NCBI RefSeq assembly: GCF_007829835.1
Contig: NZ_VIWP01000007.1
Coordinates: 62,001 to 126,000 of the forward strand
Length of the DNA: 64,000 nt
Reading direction: 5' to 3'
From: Neorhizobium alkalisoli
GTDB lineage: Bacteria; Pseudomonadota; Alphaproteobacteria; Rhizobiales; Rhizobiaceae
Below, one piece after another: positions 36,499-45,956 of the stretch (positions within the stretch are counted from its first letter, which is position 1; each line of letters opens with the position of its first letter). The position numbers were made by a program, and so were the translations under genes. The notes beneath the pieces were generated by a model. That model ran no database searches, was not told the origin of the DNA, and saw nothing but the letters and a program-made list of their open reading frames with translations.

Positions 36499-38172
36499 TC
36501 AGCGGTCCCGAAACCGGTTGGTGATGGGGTAACGGCGATCACGGCCGAAATTGCGGCGGGTGATCTTCACGCCGGGAGCCGATTGCCGGCGCTTGTATTC
36601 GGCAAGGTAGAGCAGATGCTCGATCCGGTGCACGACCGTCTCGTCATGGCCGCGCGCTATGACATCGGCAGCCCCCATCTCGCGCTCGACGAGACATTCG
36701 AGAATATCGTCGAGGACGTCATAGGGCGGCAGAGATTGCTGGTCGGTCTGGCCGGGCCGCAGCTCGGCAGAGGGGGGCTTGTCGATGATCGAGGCCGGAA
36801 TCACCTCGCCTGCGGGCCCACGCACATCTGGCGGCCGATGGGCATTGCGCCAACGCGCCAGCGCGTAGACCTGCCCCTTGTAGAGATCCTTGATCGGATT
36901 GAAGCCGCCATTCATGTCGCCGTAAAGCGTCGCGTAACCGACCGACATTTCCGACTTGTTGCCGGTCGTCACGACCATGGCGCCGAACTTGTTGGAGATT
37001 GCCATTAGGATGGTCCCCCGCGCGCGGCTCTGCAGGTTTTCCTCGGTCACATCCTCTTCGGCGCCGTCGAACAGACCCGAAAGGCCGGACAGAAAGCCGT
37101 CGACGGCCGCCTCGATCGGCACCGTGTCATAACGAATATGGAGAGCCGCGGCACAGGCTTCGGCATCCTTCAGCGAGGCGTCCGACGTATATCGATAGGG
37201 CATCATCACGGCATGCACGCGCTCGGCCCCGAGCGCATCGACAGCCATAGCCGCACAGAGCGCCGAATCGATGCCACCGGACAGGCCGAGCACGACCGAC
37301 TTGAAACCGTTCTTCGCCACATAGTCGCGCAGGCCGAGCACACAGGCGCGATAATCCGCCTCCTCGCCTTCAGGAACGGGATCGACCTTGCCGGTGTCGC
37401 AGATCCAGGTCTCACCCTGCCTGCGCCATTCGCTGAGATGGATGCTTTGCTCGAATTCCGACATCTGGAAGGCGAGCCTGTGGTCGGCATTGAATGCGAA
37501 GCTGGCACCGTCGAAGACGAGTTCGTCCTGACCGCCGACCTGCGCGCCATAGACAAGCGGCAGGCCACTTTCGATCACCTGACGCAGCACGACCTGATGG
37601 CGGATATCGATCTTGCCGCGATAATAGGGCGAACCGTTCGGCACGAGCAGAATTTCGGCGCCGCTTTCGGCTAGGGTCTCGCAGACTCCGGCATCGCCCC
37701 AGATATCCTCGCAGATCGGAACACCGATCCTTACCCCCCTGAAATTGACGGGTCCGGGCATGGGACCAGCATCGAAGACACGCTTCTCGTCGAACTCGCC
37801 GTAATTGGGCAGATCGACCTTGTCCCTGATGGCGATGACCCGGCCCCCATCAAGCACGGCTATAGAATTGTAACGCCCCTCGCCGTCCTGCCTGGGAAAA
37901 CCGACGATCATGCCGGGGCCGCCATCCACGGTCTCTGCCACAAGACTGTCGATCGCCTGCTGACAGGCTTCCAGGAAGGCGGGTTTCATCACGAGATCTT
38001 CCGGCGGATAACCGGAAATGAAGAGTTCGGTGAAAAGGACGATATGCGCGCCCATCTCGGCTGCCTCACGGCGTGCCTGCCGCGCAAGGAGAAGATTGCC
38101 GGCAATATCCCCCATGACGGGGTTGAGCTGGGCGACTGCGATCCGAAACGTGTCAAACCTGTCCTTGTCCAT
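36499..38172 (-). CDS. nadE: Glutamine-dependent NAD+ synthetase
   Basis: Last step of NAD synthesis: amidates nicotinate adenine dinucleotide using ammonia from glutamine. The 557-residue product has an N-terminal nitrilase-like glutaminase domain with the catalytic triad context FTELFISGYPPEDL, RDKVDLPNYGEFDEKR and VPICEDIWG, and a C-terminal synthetase domain with the PP-loop LGLSGGIDSALCAAMA and VTTGNKSEMSVGY. Full length for the two-domain form. First gene of a probable nadE/TolB-like unit; diverges from the Tad genes. Confidence 0.96.
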   Translation of the reverse strand: MDKDRFDTFRIAVAQLNPVMGDIAGNLLLARQARREAAEMGAHIVLFTELFISGYPPEDLVMKPAFLEACQQAIDSLVAETVDGGPGMIVGFPRQDGEGRYNSIAVLDGGRVIAIRDKVDLPNYGEFDEKRVFDAGPMPGPVNFRGVRIGVPICEDIWGDAGVCETLAESGAEILLVPNGSPYYRGKIDIRHQVVLRQVIESGLPLVYGAQVGGQDELVFDGASFAFNADHRLAFQMSEFEQSIHLSEWRRQGETWICDTGKVDPVPEGEEADYRACVLGLRDYVAKNGFKSVVLGLSGGIDSALCAAMAVDALGAERVHAVMMPYRYTSDASLKDAEACAAALHIRYDTVPIEAAVDGFLSGLSGLFDGAEEDVTEENLQSRARGTILMAISNKFGAMVVTTGNKSEMSVGYATLYGDMNGGFNPIKDLYKGQVYALARWRNAHRPPDVRGPAGEVIPASIIDKPPSAELRPGQTDQQSLPPYDVLDDILECLVEREMGAADVIARGHDETVVHRIEHLLYLAEYKRRQSAPGVKITRRNFGRDRRYPITNRFRDR

Positions 38173-38259
38173 AGGGCAGATCTAATCTCCGTCAGGCAGG
38201 ACCGCAACGGTTGCACCGGCTTTTTCGCAAGCGCTTCGCCGCGAATGACGTGCTCGGAA

Positions 38260-38336
38260 TACGAATATTATACAACGCTAAAATCTCTAGCCCGATTTTA
38301 AAGGATTTTTAGCTCCCTCGCGCAATCATATTCGTA
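38260..38336. repeat. Separated 9-bp inverted repeat upstream of tadE
   Basis: TACGAATAT at 38260-38268 and ATATTCGTA at 38328-38336 frame an AT-rich stretch in the nadE/tadE intergenic region. The right arm ends 25 bases before the tadE ATG. The arms are about six helical turns apart, as expected for a looped repressor pair or two separate half-sites; protein binding is inference. Confidence 0.55.
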
Positions 38337-38361
38337 AATACTAATTTAGAGGGAGGAAATC

Positions 38362-38781
38362 ATGAGGATGCCATCCGTTGCCACATGCCGCTCCGGAGGG
38401 TCGGCGGTGGAATTTGCGATCATCGCCCCTCTGCTGTTTCTCGTCCTGTTCAGCCTGATCGGCTACGGCATCTATCTCGGTGCGGCACATGCCGTGCAGC
38501 AACTTGCTGCCGATGCTGCTCGCACGGCCGTTGCAGGTCTGGACGATACCGAGCGCAAGAAGCTCGTGCAGGACTATGTCACCAAATCGACCATGGACAC
38601 AGTCCTGATCGACAAGACCAAGCTCAGCATGCAGGTGGCTGCAGATCCGGCCAATCCGAACCAGTTCACGGTCTCGGTCGATTACGATGCCAGCAACCTG
38701 CCGATCTTCAGCCTCTACAGCTACGCCATGCCCGACACCCATATCCGTCGTTATTCCACGATGCGGATCGGAGGCATCTGA
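38362..38781 (+). CDS. TadE-like pseudopilin
   Basis: A 139-residue protein with a short polar head, then the TadE-type segment GGSAVEFAIIAPLLFLVLFSLIGYG, where a Glu follows the start of the hydrophobic helix as in prepilin-like minor pilins of the Flp/Tad system. GGAGGAAATC precedes the ATG. Two bases separate its stop from the next start, so the two are co-translated. The secretion ATPase, secretin and Flp pilin genes are not in the window, so it either works with a tad locus elsewhere or has another surface role. Confidence 0.85.
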   Translation: MRMPSVATCRSGGSAVEFAIIAPLLFLVLFSLIGYGIYLGAAHAVQQLAADAARTAVAGLDDTERKKLVQDYVTKSTMDTVLIDKTKLSMQVAADPANPNQFTVSVDYDASNLPIFSLYSYAMPDTHIRRYSTMRIGGI

Positions 38782-38783
38782 CC

Positions 38784-40511
38784 ATGCGCCGCCTGCCCTT
38801 TCTTGCCCGTGACCGTTCCGGGAACATCGCCATTTCGGCCGCCCTCAGCATGCCGCTTCTGATCGGCGCGCTTGCGCTCGGCATCGACTATGGCAGCCTG
38901 ACGCTGCAGCAGCGCGATCTGCAGAGCACCGCCGACCTCGCCGCCATCGCCGCCGCCGGAAATCTCTCCAATCCGGAAAAAGGCGCTCTGGACTTCTTCA
39001 CCCTCAACAATCGCGACATACCGGTGCGCACGACAAACGGCCTGCTGACGTCCAAGGGGCTAGTGCCGTTTGATCCCGACACCGTTCTCATGAACTACGG
39101 TACCTATGCCGAGGTGACCAAGGGGCGTTACACGCCCGATCCGTCACTTGCGGCGGCCAACCGGTTCGTGGCGGGTGCAACGCCCTCCGACTCGATGCGG
39201 CTCACCCTCTATACCAAAGGTGCGCTCTATTTTTCCGGTTCGATGATGGCGCCGCCGCAGCTTGCCGCCAGCGGCACGGCGTCGATCGACAAGTCCGCCT
39301 CCTTCTCGATCGGCTCGCGCCTCGCCAGCCTCAACGAAGGCGTGCTGAACGCGCTGCTCGGCCAGCTGCTCGGCACGACGATCTCGCTGAAGGTCATGGA
39401 TTATCAGGGGCTTGTCGACACACAGGTCGATCTCCTCAAGACGCTCGACGCGCTGGCGATCGATCTCAACCTGCAGGCCGGCACCTATGAGGACCTGCTG
39501 AAGACCGACATCACCTATGGCAAGCTGTTCACGACATTGGCCAAGACGACGGGCCTCAGCCCGTCGGTCGCCACCGTGCTGAACACGCTCGGCAAGGCCG
39601 TCGACAAGACCAAAGTGACCCTGAAACTGCAGGACATTCTTTCGCCAGGCCCCTTGTCGAAGAAGCTGATCGGCCAAAGCGACGGACTGACCATCAATAC
39701 CAATCTGATGGACCTCGTCTCGGCGGCCGCGACCGCCAACCAGGATGGCAAGCAGCTCGCCGTCGATGTCGGGACCGCGATCCCGGGCCTCGGCTCGGCC
39801 AAGCTGACGATCGCAATCGGCGAACCGCCGGCCGGCACGCCTTATCTCGCCGCCGGCGCTCCGGGTACGATCGTGCGCACCGCCCAGACCCGCATTGCCG
39901 CGGAAGTGACGCTCGACGGTGTTTTGAGCCTGCTCGGCTTCAAGGTCCGCGTTCCGGTCTATCTGGAAATTGCCAATGCCGAGGCGAAACTCGTGTCGAT
40001 CACATGCCCCTCGGCCGGCAAGAACACGGCGACCGTCGATATCGATGCAGTACCGGGCGTCGCGGAACTGACGCTCGGCGATGTCGACACCTCTGCCTTT
40101 GCAAATTTCGGCACCAAGCCGCGGGCAACAAAGGCGGACCTCGTGACCTCGCCTCTCCTGGACGTCACGGCACTGGTCTATGGCAATGCTACGAACAGCA
40201 AGCCGTCGAGGCTGACCTTCACGCCATCCGACATCACCAGCGGCAAGGTCCGTTCCGTCTCGACGCAGGACACGATCACGACGCTGTTCAATTCGCTGCT
40301 CGGCAATCTCGAGCTTCAGGTCGAGCTCCTGAACATCCCGCTCGGCGTTCCGAAGCTGATCACCGCCGCCCTGCAGGCGACACTGCCGCTGGTCACTGCA
40401 CCGCTCGATACGCTTCTCACCAACACGCTGCTGGCGCTTGGCATCCGCATCGGCGAAGCCGATGTCAGGCTCGGCGGAACAGTGTGCCGCAATCCGGTTC
40501 TCGTCCAATAG
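38784..40511 (+). CDS. TadG-family pilus assembly protein
   Basis: A 575-residue protein with the TadG N-terminal domain (RDRSGNIAISAALSMPLLIGALALGIDYG), a single membrane helix, and a long extracytoplasmic region of repeated beta-strand/helix units, ending in LGGTVCRNPVLVQ. The start at ATG 38784 follows the TadE-like stop by two bases and overlaps the GGAGGC at the end of that gene. The same DNA is open further upstream, but that would lie inside tadE in another frame. A strong terminator follows. Confidence 0.82.
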   Translation: MRRLPFLARDRSGNIAISAALSMPLLIGALALGIDYGSLTLQQRDLQSTADLAAIAAAGNLSNPEKGALDFFTLNNRDIPVRTTNGLLTSKGLVPFDPDTVLMNYGTYAEVTKGRYTPDPSLAAANRFVAGATPSDSMRLTLYTKGALYFSGSMMAPPQLAASGTASIDKSASFSIGSRLASLNEGVLNALLGQLLGTTISLKVMDYQGLVDTQVDLLKTLDALAIDLNLQAGTYEDLLKTDITYGKLFTTLAKTTGLSPSVATVLNTLGKAVDKTKVTLKLQDILSPGPLSKKLIGQSDGLTINTNLMDLVSAAATANQDGKQLAVDVGTAIPGLGSAKLTIAIGEPPAGTPYLAAGAPGTIVRTAQTRIAAEVTLDGVLSLLGFKVRVPVYLEIANAEAKLVSITCPSAGKNTATVDIDAVPGVAELTLGDVDTSAFANFGTKPRATKADLVTSPLLDVTALVYGNATNSKPSRLTFTPSDITSGKVRSVSTQDTITTLFNSLLGNLELQVELLNIPLGVPKLITAALQATLPLVTAPLDTLLTNTLLALGIRIGEADVRLGGTVCRNPVLVQ

Positions 40512-40534
40512 GTTCAGCTTGGACGGGAACACGC

Positions 40535-40570
40535 AAAAGGCCGGCGATCCCCCCGCCGGCCTTTTCGTTT
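40535..40570. terminator. Bidirectional intrinsic terminator between tadG and the DAHP synthase gene
   Basis: AAGGCCGGCG/CGCCGGCCTT over a 7-base loop, with A-run before and TTCGTTT after, so it can end both convergent transcripts. Confidence 0.9.
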
Positions 40571-40594
40571 GTCATCAGCAATGATCGACGGCGA

Positions 40595-41968
40595 TCAGCC
40601 GTTGACGACCATCCGCTTTTCGTCGCGACCGCTCTTCATCCGCTCTGCGAGCAGGAAGGCCAGTTCCAACGCCTGGTCGGCGTTGAGGCGCGGGTCGCAA
40701 TGGGTGTGGTAACGATCCTGAAGATCGCCAGCCGTCACTGCGCGCGCGCCGCCGGTGCATTCGGTCACGTCCTTGCCGGTCATCTCGATATGGATGCCGC
40801 CCGGATGAGAACCTTCCGCACGGTGGATCTGGAAGAAGCTTTCGACTTCCGACAGGATCCGGTCGAACGGCCGGGTCTTGTAGTTGTTGAGCGTGATCGT
40901 GTTGCCGTGCATCGGATCACAGGACCAGACAACCTTCTTGCCCTCGCGCTCGACGGCGCGAATGAGTTTTGGCAGGCTGTCTGCGACCTTGTCGTAGCCG
41001 AAACGGCAGATCAGCGTCAGGCGGCCGGCCTCGTTGGCCGGGTTCAGCGCATCGATGAGCTCGATCAGGTTGTCCGGCTGCAGCGAGGGGCCGCATTTCA
41101 GACCGATCGGGTTTTTGATGCCGCGGAAATATTCCACATGCGCATGGTCGAGCTGACGGGTACGGTCGCCGATCCAGATCATGTGGCCCGACGTCGCGTA
41201 CCAGTCGCCCGAGGTCGAATCGACGCGGGTCAGCGCTTCTTCGTAGCCGAGAAGCAGCGCTTCATGGCTGGTGAAGAAATCCGTCTCGCGCAGGCTCGGC
41301 TGGTTCTCGGCAGTGATGCCGATCGCCCGCATGAAATCCATCGTCTCGCCGATACGGTCGGCCAGCTTGCGGTAACGCTCGCCCTGCGGGCTATCCTTGA
41401 CGAAGCCGAGCATCCACTTCTGGACGTTTTCCAGATTGGCGTAACCGCCCATCGCGAAGGCGCGCAGAAGGTTCAGCGTCGCCGCCGACTGACGGTAGGC
41501 GTCAAGCTGGCGCTCCGGCGCCGGAATGCGCGATTCCGGCGTGAAGTCGATGCCGTTGATGATGTCACCGCGGTAGGACGGCAGCGTCACATCGCCCTGC
41601 GTCTCGAAATTCGAGGAACGGGGCTTTGCGAACTGACCGGCAATGCGGCCGACCTTTACCACCGGCAGCTGGGCGCCATAGGTCAGGACGACGGCCATCT
41701 GCAGGAAAGCGCGGAAGAAGTCGCGGATATTGTCGGCGCCGTGCTCGAGAAAACTCTCGGCACAATCGCCACCCTGAAGAAGGAATGCATCGCCGTTGGC
41801 GACCTTCGCGAGCTGGCTCTTCAGCCTGCGGGCCTCTCCGGCGAAGACGAGGGGCGGAAACGTAGCGAGCTGGGCTTCGGTTGCTGCCAATGCAGCCTGA
41901 TCCGGATATTCCGGAACCTGCTGGATCGGTTTATTCCGCCAACTACTAGGGGTCCAATTCTGCGCCAT
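40595..41968 (-). CDS. Class II 3-deoxy-7-phosphoheptulonate (DAHP) synthase
   Basis: First enzyme of the shikimate pathway, joining PEP and erythrose 4-phosphate. The 457-residue length and motifs (WTPSSWRNKPIQQVPEYPD, LLQGGDCAESF, GGYANLENVQKW, KCGPSLQPDNL, DPMHGNT and the C-terminal HCDPRLNADQALELAF) mark the plant/type II class rather than the AroFGH class. ATG 41968 has AGGTGA seven bases before it; an in-frame GTG three codons upstream is too close to that site. The gene stands alone between two Tad-like loci. I see no leader attenuator. Confidence 0.95.
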   Translation of the reverse strand: MAQNWTPSSWRNKPIQQVPEYPDQAALAATEAQLATFPPLVFAGEARRLKSQLAKVANGDAFLLQGGDCAESFLEHGADNIRDFFRAFLQMAVVLTYGAQLPVVKVGRIAGQFAKPRSSNFETQGDVTLPSYRGDIINGIDFTPESRIPAPERQLDAYRQSAATLNLLRAFAMGGYANLENVQKWMLGFVKDSPQGERYRKLADRIGETMDFMRAIGITAENQPSLRETDFFTSHEALLLGYEEALTRVDSTSGDWYATSGHMIWIGDRTRQLDHAHVEYFRGIKNPIGLKCGPSLQPDNLIELIDALNPANEAGRLTLICRFGYDKVADSLPKLIRAVEREGKKVVWSCDPMHGNTITLNNYKTRPFDRILSEVESFFQIHRAEGSHPGGIHIEMTGKDVTECTGGARAVTAGDLQDRYHTHCDPRLNADQALELAFLLAERMKSGRDEKRMVVNG

Positions 41969-42404
41969 GTCGCTCACCTGTTTCTGCCTCGGATCTCCTG
42001 CCGGGCCTGACTTTTAAAGAATTTCGGGGCTTATAGACCGAACGGCCGTCCTTGCATAGCTGCTTAGATGCACCGATCGCAGGCCGTCTTCGATCCGTGT
42101 CGAATTCGACCTGAGCCGAAAATCGTGATCCTTGGCGGCAAATGCAAGTTCACCCCATCCGGACGCAGTGTCGTCAATTCGGTGACGTGACGATCGCACG
42201 GAATCATGCCTTGCAATGCCGTCGAATACACCGATGTGGCGGCACGTCAGGATGAGGCATGGCAGAGATCGAATTCTGCCCAGTAACACCAGAACGCTGG
42301 AAGTATAGGCAAGGTGTCCGATCGCATTTACGCGGGCCCGTTAATTCGCGTTTCATGACTCTGTGACAGGTTCTCGGCGGGGATACCTATCGGAGTGGGG
42401 CATT
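41969..42404. other. Divergent intergenic region between DAHP synthase and TadG-like genes
   Basis: 436 bases without a gene I can support. A 91-codon minus-strand frame (42014-42289) has no ribosome site and an unlikely composition. GGCAGA/TCTGCC arms near 42263-42282 form only a weak inverted repeat. The promoters of both neighbours must lie here. Confidence 0.5.
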
Positions 42405-43745
42405 ATGCGGCGGCTTACCGGCGATCGCAGGGGCAATTTTGGCATCATGACAGCGCTTTTGCTGGTTCCGCTTGCGGGCGCGGCCGGCATGGCGCTCGAT
42501 TTTTCACGCGCGATGACCGTCAAATCGCAGCTCTTTGCAGCGGCCGATGCGGCTGCGGTCGGTGCAATCTCGGAAAAATCGAAGGCCGTCGCTCAGGCCA
42601 TGGCCATGAGCGGCAATGGCAATGTGTCGCTCGACCCGACCGAGGCGCGCAACATCTTCTTCGGGCAGATGTCGAACGATCTTTCCGACGTCACGGTGAA
42701 TGTCGATATCACCGTCGCCAAGGTCAACGGCGTGATCACCTCGCACGTCACCTTCGATGCAGCAATGCCGACCACCTTCATGCAGGTTCTCGGGCAGACG
42801 CAGATCGCGCTCTCCGATACCGCAACCGCGCAATACCAGACACCGTCCTTCCAGGACTTCTTCATGCTGCTCGACAACACGCCTTCGATGGGCGTCGGCG
42901 CCACACCGACCGATGTCGCCAACATGAAAAAGGCGACGGCCAACGGCTACCAGGGTCCAGGCCCAAATAAAGGCGGCGACGCCGATTGTGCCTTTGCCTG
43001 TCATATCGTCTCGACAGACGGCGTCGACGATCCCTACAGCTATTACAACGTCGCCAAGGCAAAAGGCATCACCACGCGCATCGACGTGGTCGCCAGCGCC
43101 ACCAAGGCGCTGATGGCGACAGCGACATCGACCCAGACGACCGCGGATCAGTTCCGTGTTGCCGCCTATACATTCGGCCAGACGGCCATGGATGCGAAGC
43201 TCTACAAGGTCGCGGCACTCAGCTACAGCCTCAGCGATGTCGCCAAGGCGACCGACAAGATCACGCTGATGAGCATCCCCTACCAGAACTACAATAACGA
43301 CCAGCAGACCAGTTTCGATGACGCGCTGAAGGGCATCAATACCGAAATCGCCGGCACGCCGGGCAAGGGCACTAGCAATGCCGACCGTGCGAAGATCGTC
43401 TTCTTCGTGGCGGATGGCGTGGCCGACGCCTATAAGCCCGTCGGCTGCACCAGCCCCAAGGGCGCAAATAATGGACGCTGCATCGAGCCGGTCGACACCA
43501 CGACCTGCACGACCCTGAAAAACCGCGGCATCAAGATCGCGGTCCTCTACACGACCTATCTGCCGCTGCTGGACAATAATTTCTACAAGTCCTGGGTCGC
43601 GCCGTTCCAGCCGACGATCGCCAGCAAAATGAAGGAATGCGCCACGGACGGGCTCTATTTCGAGGTCAGCCCGACGGAAGGCATCGATGATGCGATGAAG
43701 ACGCTGTTCCTGAAAATCGTCAGCATGCCGCGGATCACCAGCTGA
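42405..43745 (+). CDS. TadG-like protein with degenerate von Willebrand factor A region
   Basis: A 446-residue protein: TadG N-terminus (GDRRGNFGIMTALLLVPLAGAAGMALDFSRA) with one membrane helix, an extracytoplasmic spacer, then a vWA-like domain beginning FFMLLDNTPSMGVG. The MIDAS-like motif is DNTPS rather than the usual DxSxS, and KIVFFVADGVAD and GIKIAVLYTTYLPL follow as the later strands; six cysteines are scattered in the domain. Start ATG 42405 has CGGAG nine bases before it. It is separated from the first Tad pair by the DAHP synthase gene. Confidence 0.82.
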   Translation: MRRLTGDRRGNFGIMTALLLVPLAGAAGMALDFSRAMTVKSQLFAAADAAAVGAISEKSKAVAQAMAMSGNGNVSLDPTEARNIFFGQMSNDLSDVTVNVDITVAKVNGVITSHVTFDAAMPTTFMQVLGQTQIALSDTATAQYQTPSFQDFFMLLDNTPSMGVGATPTDVANMKKATANGYQGPGPNKGGDADCAFACHIVSTDGVDDPYSYYNVAKAKGITTRIDVVASATKALMATATSTQTTADQFRVAAYTFGQTAMDAKLYKVAALSYSLSDVAKATDKITLMSIPYQNYNNDQQTSFDDALKGINTEIAGTPGKGTSNADRAKIVFFVADGVADAYKPVGCTSPKGANNGRCIEPVDTTTCTTLKNRGIKIAVLYTTYLPLLDNNFYKSWVAPFQPTIASKMKECATDGLYFEVSPTEGIDDAMKTLFLKIVSMPRITS

Positions 43746-43778
43746 TCCGCGTTCACGCCCAAGCGACGGATGAGCGGG

Positions 43779-45167
43779 TCAGACCCGCTCGCCGTTCCTG
43801 ATCCGGTAGGTCGGATTGTACATCGTCACCAGTTCTTCGGCTGCCGTCGGATGCACGGCCATGGTGCGGTCGAAATCGTCCTTGGTGACACCGGCCTTCA
43901 GCGAGATGCCGAGAAGCTGCGCCATCTCGCCCGCATCGTGACCGAGAATATGAGCGCCAACGACCTTGCGGCTTTCCGCATCGACGACGAGCTTCATGAT
44001 CATCCGCTCGGTACGGCCAGACAGGGTCGCCTTCATCGGCCGGAATTCGGCGCGATAGACTTCCAGCTCCGCGTATTTCCGGGCAGCCTCTTCCTCGCTA
44101 AGCCCCACAGTACCGATCTCGGGTTGCGAGAAGACGGCCGTTGCGATCAGGTCGTGATCCGGCGAAGTCGGCTTGCCCTTGAAGGCGGTCTCGATGAAGC
44201 ACATCGCCTCATGGATCGCGACCGGCGTCAATTGTACCCGATCGGTGACATCACCAAGCGCGTAGATGTTTTCGATATTGGTGCGCGAATAGGCATCGAC
44301 CAGGATCGCGCCGCGTTCGTCCATGCCGATACCGGCTGCCTCCAGACCAAGACCCTTGGTGTTCGGATCGCGGCCGAGCGCCAGCATGACGGTGTCGACA
44401 TTCAGGGTCTCGCCGCACATGGTGCGCGCCTGCAGCCCGCCGGCCGGCGTCTTCGTCACTTCCTCGATGACATCGGTGAGGAGGATGCGGATGCCCTTCT
44501 CGGTCATTGCCTTGTGCAGGCCCTGGCGCATGTCGTGGTCGAAGCGCGAGAGGATTTCCTTGCCGCGATAGATCAGCGTCACCTCGACACCGAGGCCATG
44601 GAAGATATTGGCGAATTCAACCGCGATATAACCGCCGCCGGCGATCAGGATCGAGCGCGGCAGTTCCGGCAGATCGAAGGCCTCGTTGGAGGAGATGCAA
44701 AGCTCGTGGCCCGGCAGGGCCGCATGCGGATTGGGCGTGCCGCCGGTGGCAATCACGATCTTGTCGGCGGTGACCGTCTTGCCCGTCTTGACGATGCGGA
44801 TCGTGTGGGTATCGACGAGTTCGGCACGGCTGTCGATCATCTCGGCGCCGTTGTTTTCAAGGCCGCGGCGATAAAGACCTTCGAGACGGGTGACTTCCCG
44901 CTCCTTGGCGGCGACCAGCGCCTTCCAGTCGAACTTGCTTTCACCGACCGTCCAGCCGAAACCGGCGGCATCCTCGAAATGCTCGGAAAATTGCGAGGCA
45001 TAGACATAGAGCTTTTTCGGCACGCATCCGCGGATGACGCAGGTGCCGCCGAATCGGAATTCTTCGGCAATTGCCACGCGCTTGCCGAGCGAGGCTGCAA
45101 CGCGCCCTGCCCTGACACCACCGGAACCGCCACCGATCACAAAGAGGTCGTAGTCGTAAGCGGTCAT
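43779..45167 (-). CDS. gor: Glutathione-disulfide reductase
   Basis: Reduces oxidised glutathione with NADPH. The 462-residue flavoprotein has the FAD motif FVIGGGSGGVRAGR, the redox disulphide GGTCVIRGCVPKK, the NAD(P)H-binding LIAGGGYIAVEFANIF, IYALGDVTDRVQLTPVA, and the C-terminal catalytic VHPTAAEELVTMY. CAGGAGCTTGCC before ATG 45167 fixes the start over a 33-codon upstream extension. It is separated from rpiA/DUF2059 by a terminator and has its own promoter region. Confidence 0.95.
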   Translation of the reverse strand: MTAYDYDLFVIGGGSGGVRAGRVAASLGKRVAIAEEFRFGGTCVIRGCVPKKLYVYASQFSEHFEDAAGFGWTVGESKFDWKALVAAKEREVTRLEGLYRRGLENNGAEMIDSRAELVDTHTIRIVKTGKTVTADKIVIATGGTPNPHAALPGHELCISSNEAFDLPELPRSILIAGGGYIAVEFANIFHGLGVEVTLIYRGKEILSRFDHDMRQGLHKAMTEKGIRILLTDVIEEVTKTPAGGLQARTMCGETLNVDTVMLALGRDPNTKGLGLEAAGIGMDERGAILVDAYSRTNIENIYALGDVTDRVQLTPVAIHEAMCFIETAFKGKPTSPDHDLIATAVFSQPEIGTVGLSEEEAARKYAELEVYRAEFRPMKATLSGRTERMIMKLVVDAESRKVVGAHILGHDAGEMAQLLGISLKAGVTKDDFDRTMAVHPTAAEELVTMYNPTYRIRNGERV

Positions 45168-45254
45168 GGCAAGCTCCTGGAAATGATCGGACAATGTCTG
45201 GGAGGACAATCTCGAAAGACGGGGGTGAGACGCACACCATATAGGATTGCGCCC

Positions 45255-45288
45255 CGCAAAAAGCAAAAGCCCGGATCGCTCCGGGCTT
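45255..45288 (-). terminator. Intrinsic terminator after the DUF2059 gene
   Basis: On the minus strand AAGCCCGGA/TCCGGGCTT with a 4-base loop, followed by TTGCTTTTTGC. It separates the rpiA unit from gor. Confidence 0.88.
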
Positions 45289-45316
45289 CACCAATTTTGA
45301 CAATGCTATTTTAAAA

Positions 45317-45937
45317 TTACGGCTTCGGTGCCGGAGCCGGTGCAGGCTTGGCCGGAGCAGGCTTTGCAGCCGTCGCGGGAGCCGGTGCCGGAGCAGCATC
45401 GACGACCGGAGCCTTGATCGGGTTGGCATCGATGACGGCGCGCAGCTTGGCCGTGCTCTGGGCACTCAGGTCACGCTGGATGCCGTTTGCCCAGATTTCC
45501 GCAGCCTTGGCGAGCTCGCGATTGACGAGCGGCTGGTTGGTCAGAAGCTTCTTGCCGGCTTCGGAATTGAAGAAGGTCGAGATCGACTTCAGCTCGTCGG
45601 CCGAGAAGCTCTTGGCGTAAATCGTTGCCGCTTCCTTTTCGAGATCGGCACGACGCGGTGCAAGCGCCAGGGCCTGCTCGTCGACGATCGCAGAAATCTG
45701 GTTCTGGAAATTCGGCGACGACTGGATGAACTGACCCTTCAGGCCTTCGGCCAGGTTGGGCAGAATGTTGTCGAAACGATCGGTGACGTTCAGGGAGGCA
45801 ATCGCCTGGCGGGCTGCCGTCAGATGCGCTTCGGGGATCTCCTGGGCCTGCGTAGCAACGGTCATGGAAACCGTCATGACGCCCGACAGAAGGCTCGCGA
45901 AAATGGCAGCACGGCCGAGAACCGCGTATTTGATCAT
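45317..45937 (-). CDS. DUF2059 exported protein
   Basis: A 206-residue exported protein with a signal peptide ending TQAQ, a helical DUF2059 domain (LTAARQAIASLNVTDRFDNILPNL, then FSADELKSISTFFNSEAGKKLL, the family's most conserved part), and a C-terminal Ala/Pro/Lys-rich tail of about 35 residues, probably disordered and wall- or membrane-contacting. GGAGCAATC precedes the ATG. Nineteen bases after rpiA on the same strand, so co-transcribed. Molecular function unknown. Confidence 0.88.
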   Translation of the reverse strand: MIKYAVLGRAAIFASLLSGVMTVSMTVATQAQEIPEAHLTAARQAIASLNVTDRFDNILPNLAEGLKGQFIQSSPNFQNQISAIVDEQALALAPRRADLEKEAATIYAKSFSADELKSISTFFNSEAGKKLLTNQPLVNRELAKAAEIWANGIQRDLSAQSTAKLRAVIDANPIKAPVVDAAPAPAPATAAKPAPAKPAPAPAPKP

Positions 45938-45956
45938 GGGTTGATTGCTCCTGGTT

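Noticed and set aside
42014..42289. 91-codon minus-strand frame upstream of the DAHP synthase gene
   Set aside because: No ribosome site, no hydrophobic or domain pattern, and composition unlike the neighbouring genes.
43770..43788. GAGCGGGT/ACCCGCTC hairpin at the junction of the TadG-like gene and gor
   Set aside because: It lies partly within the gor coding end and lacks a T-run on either strand, so a terminator call is not justified.
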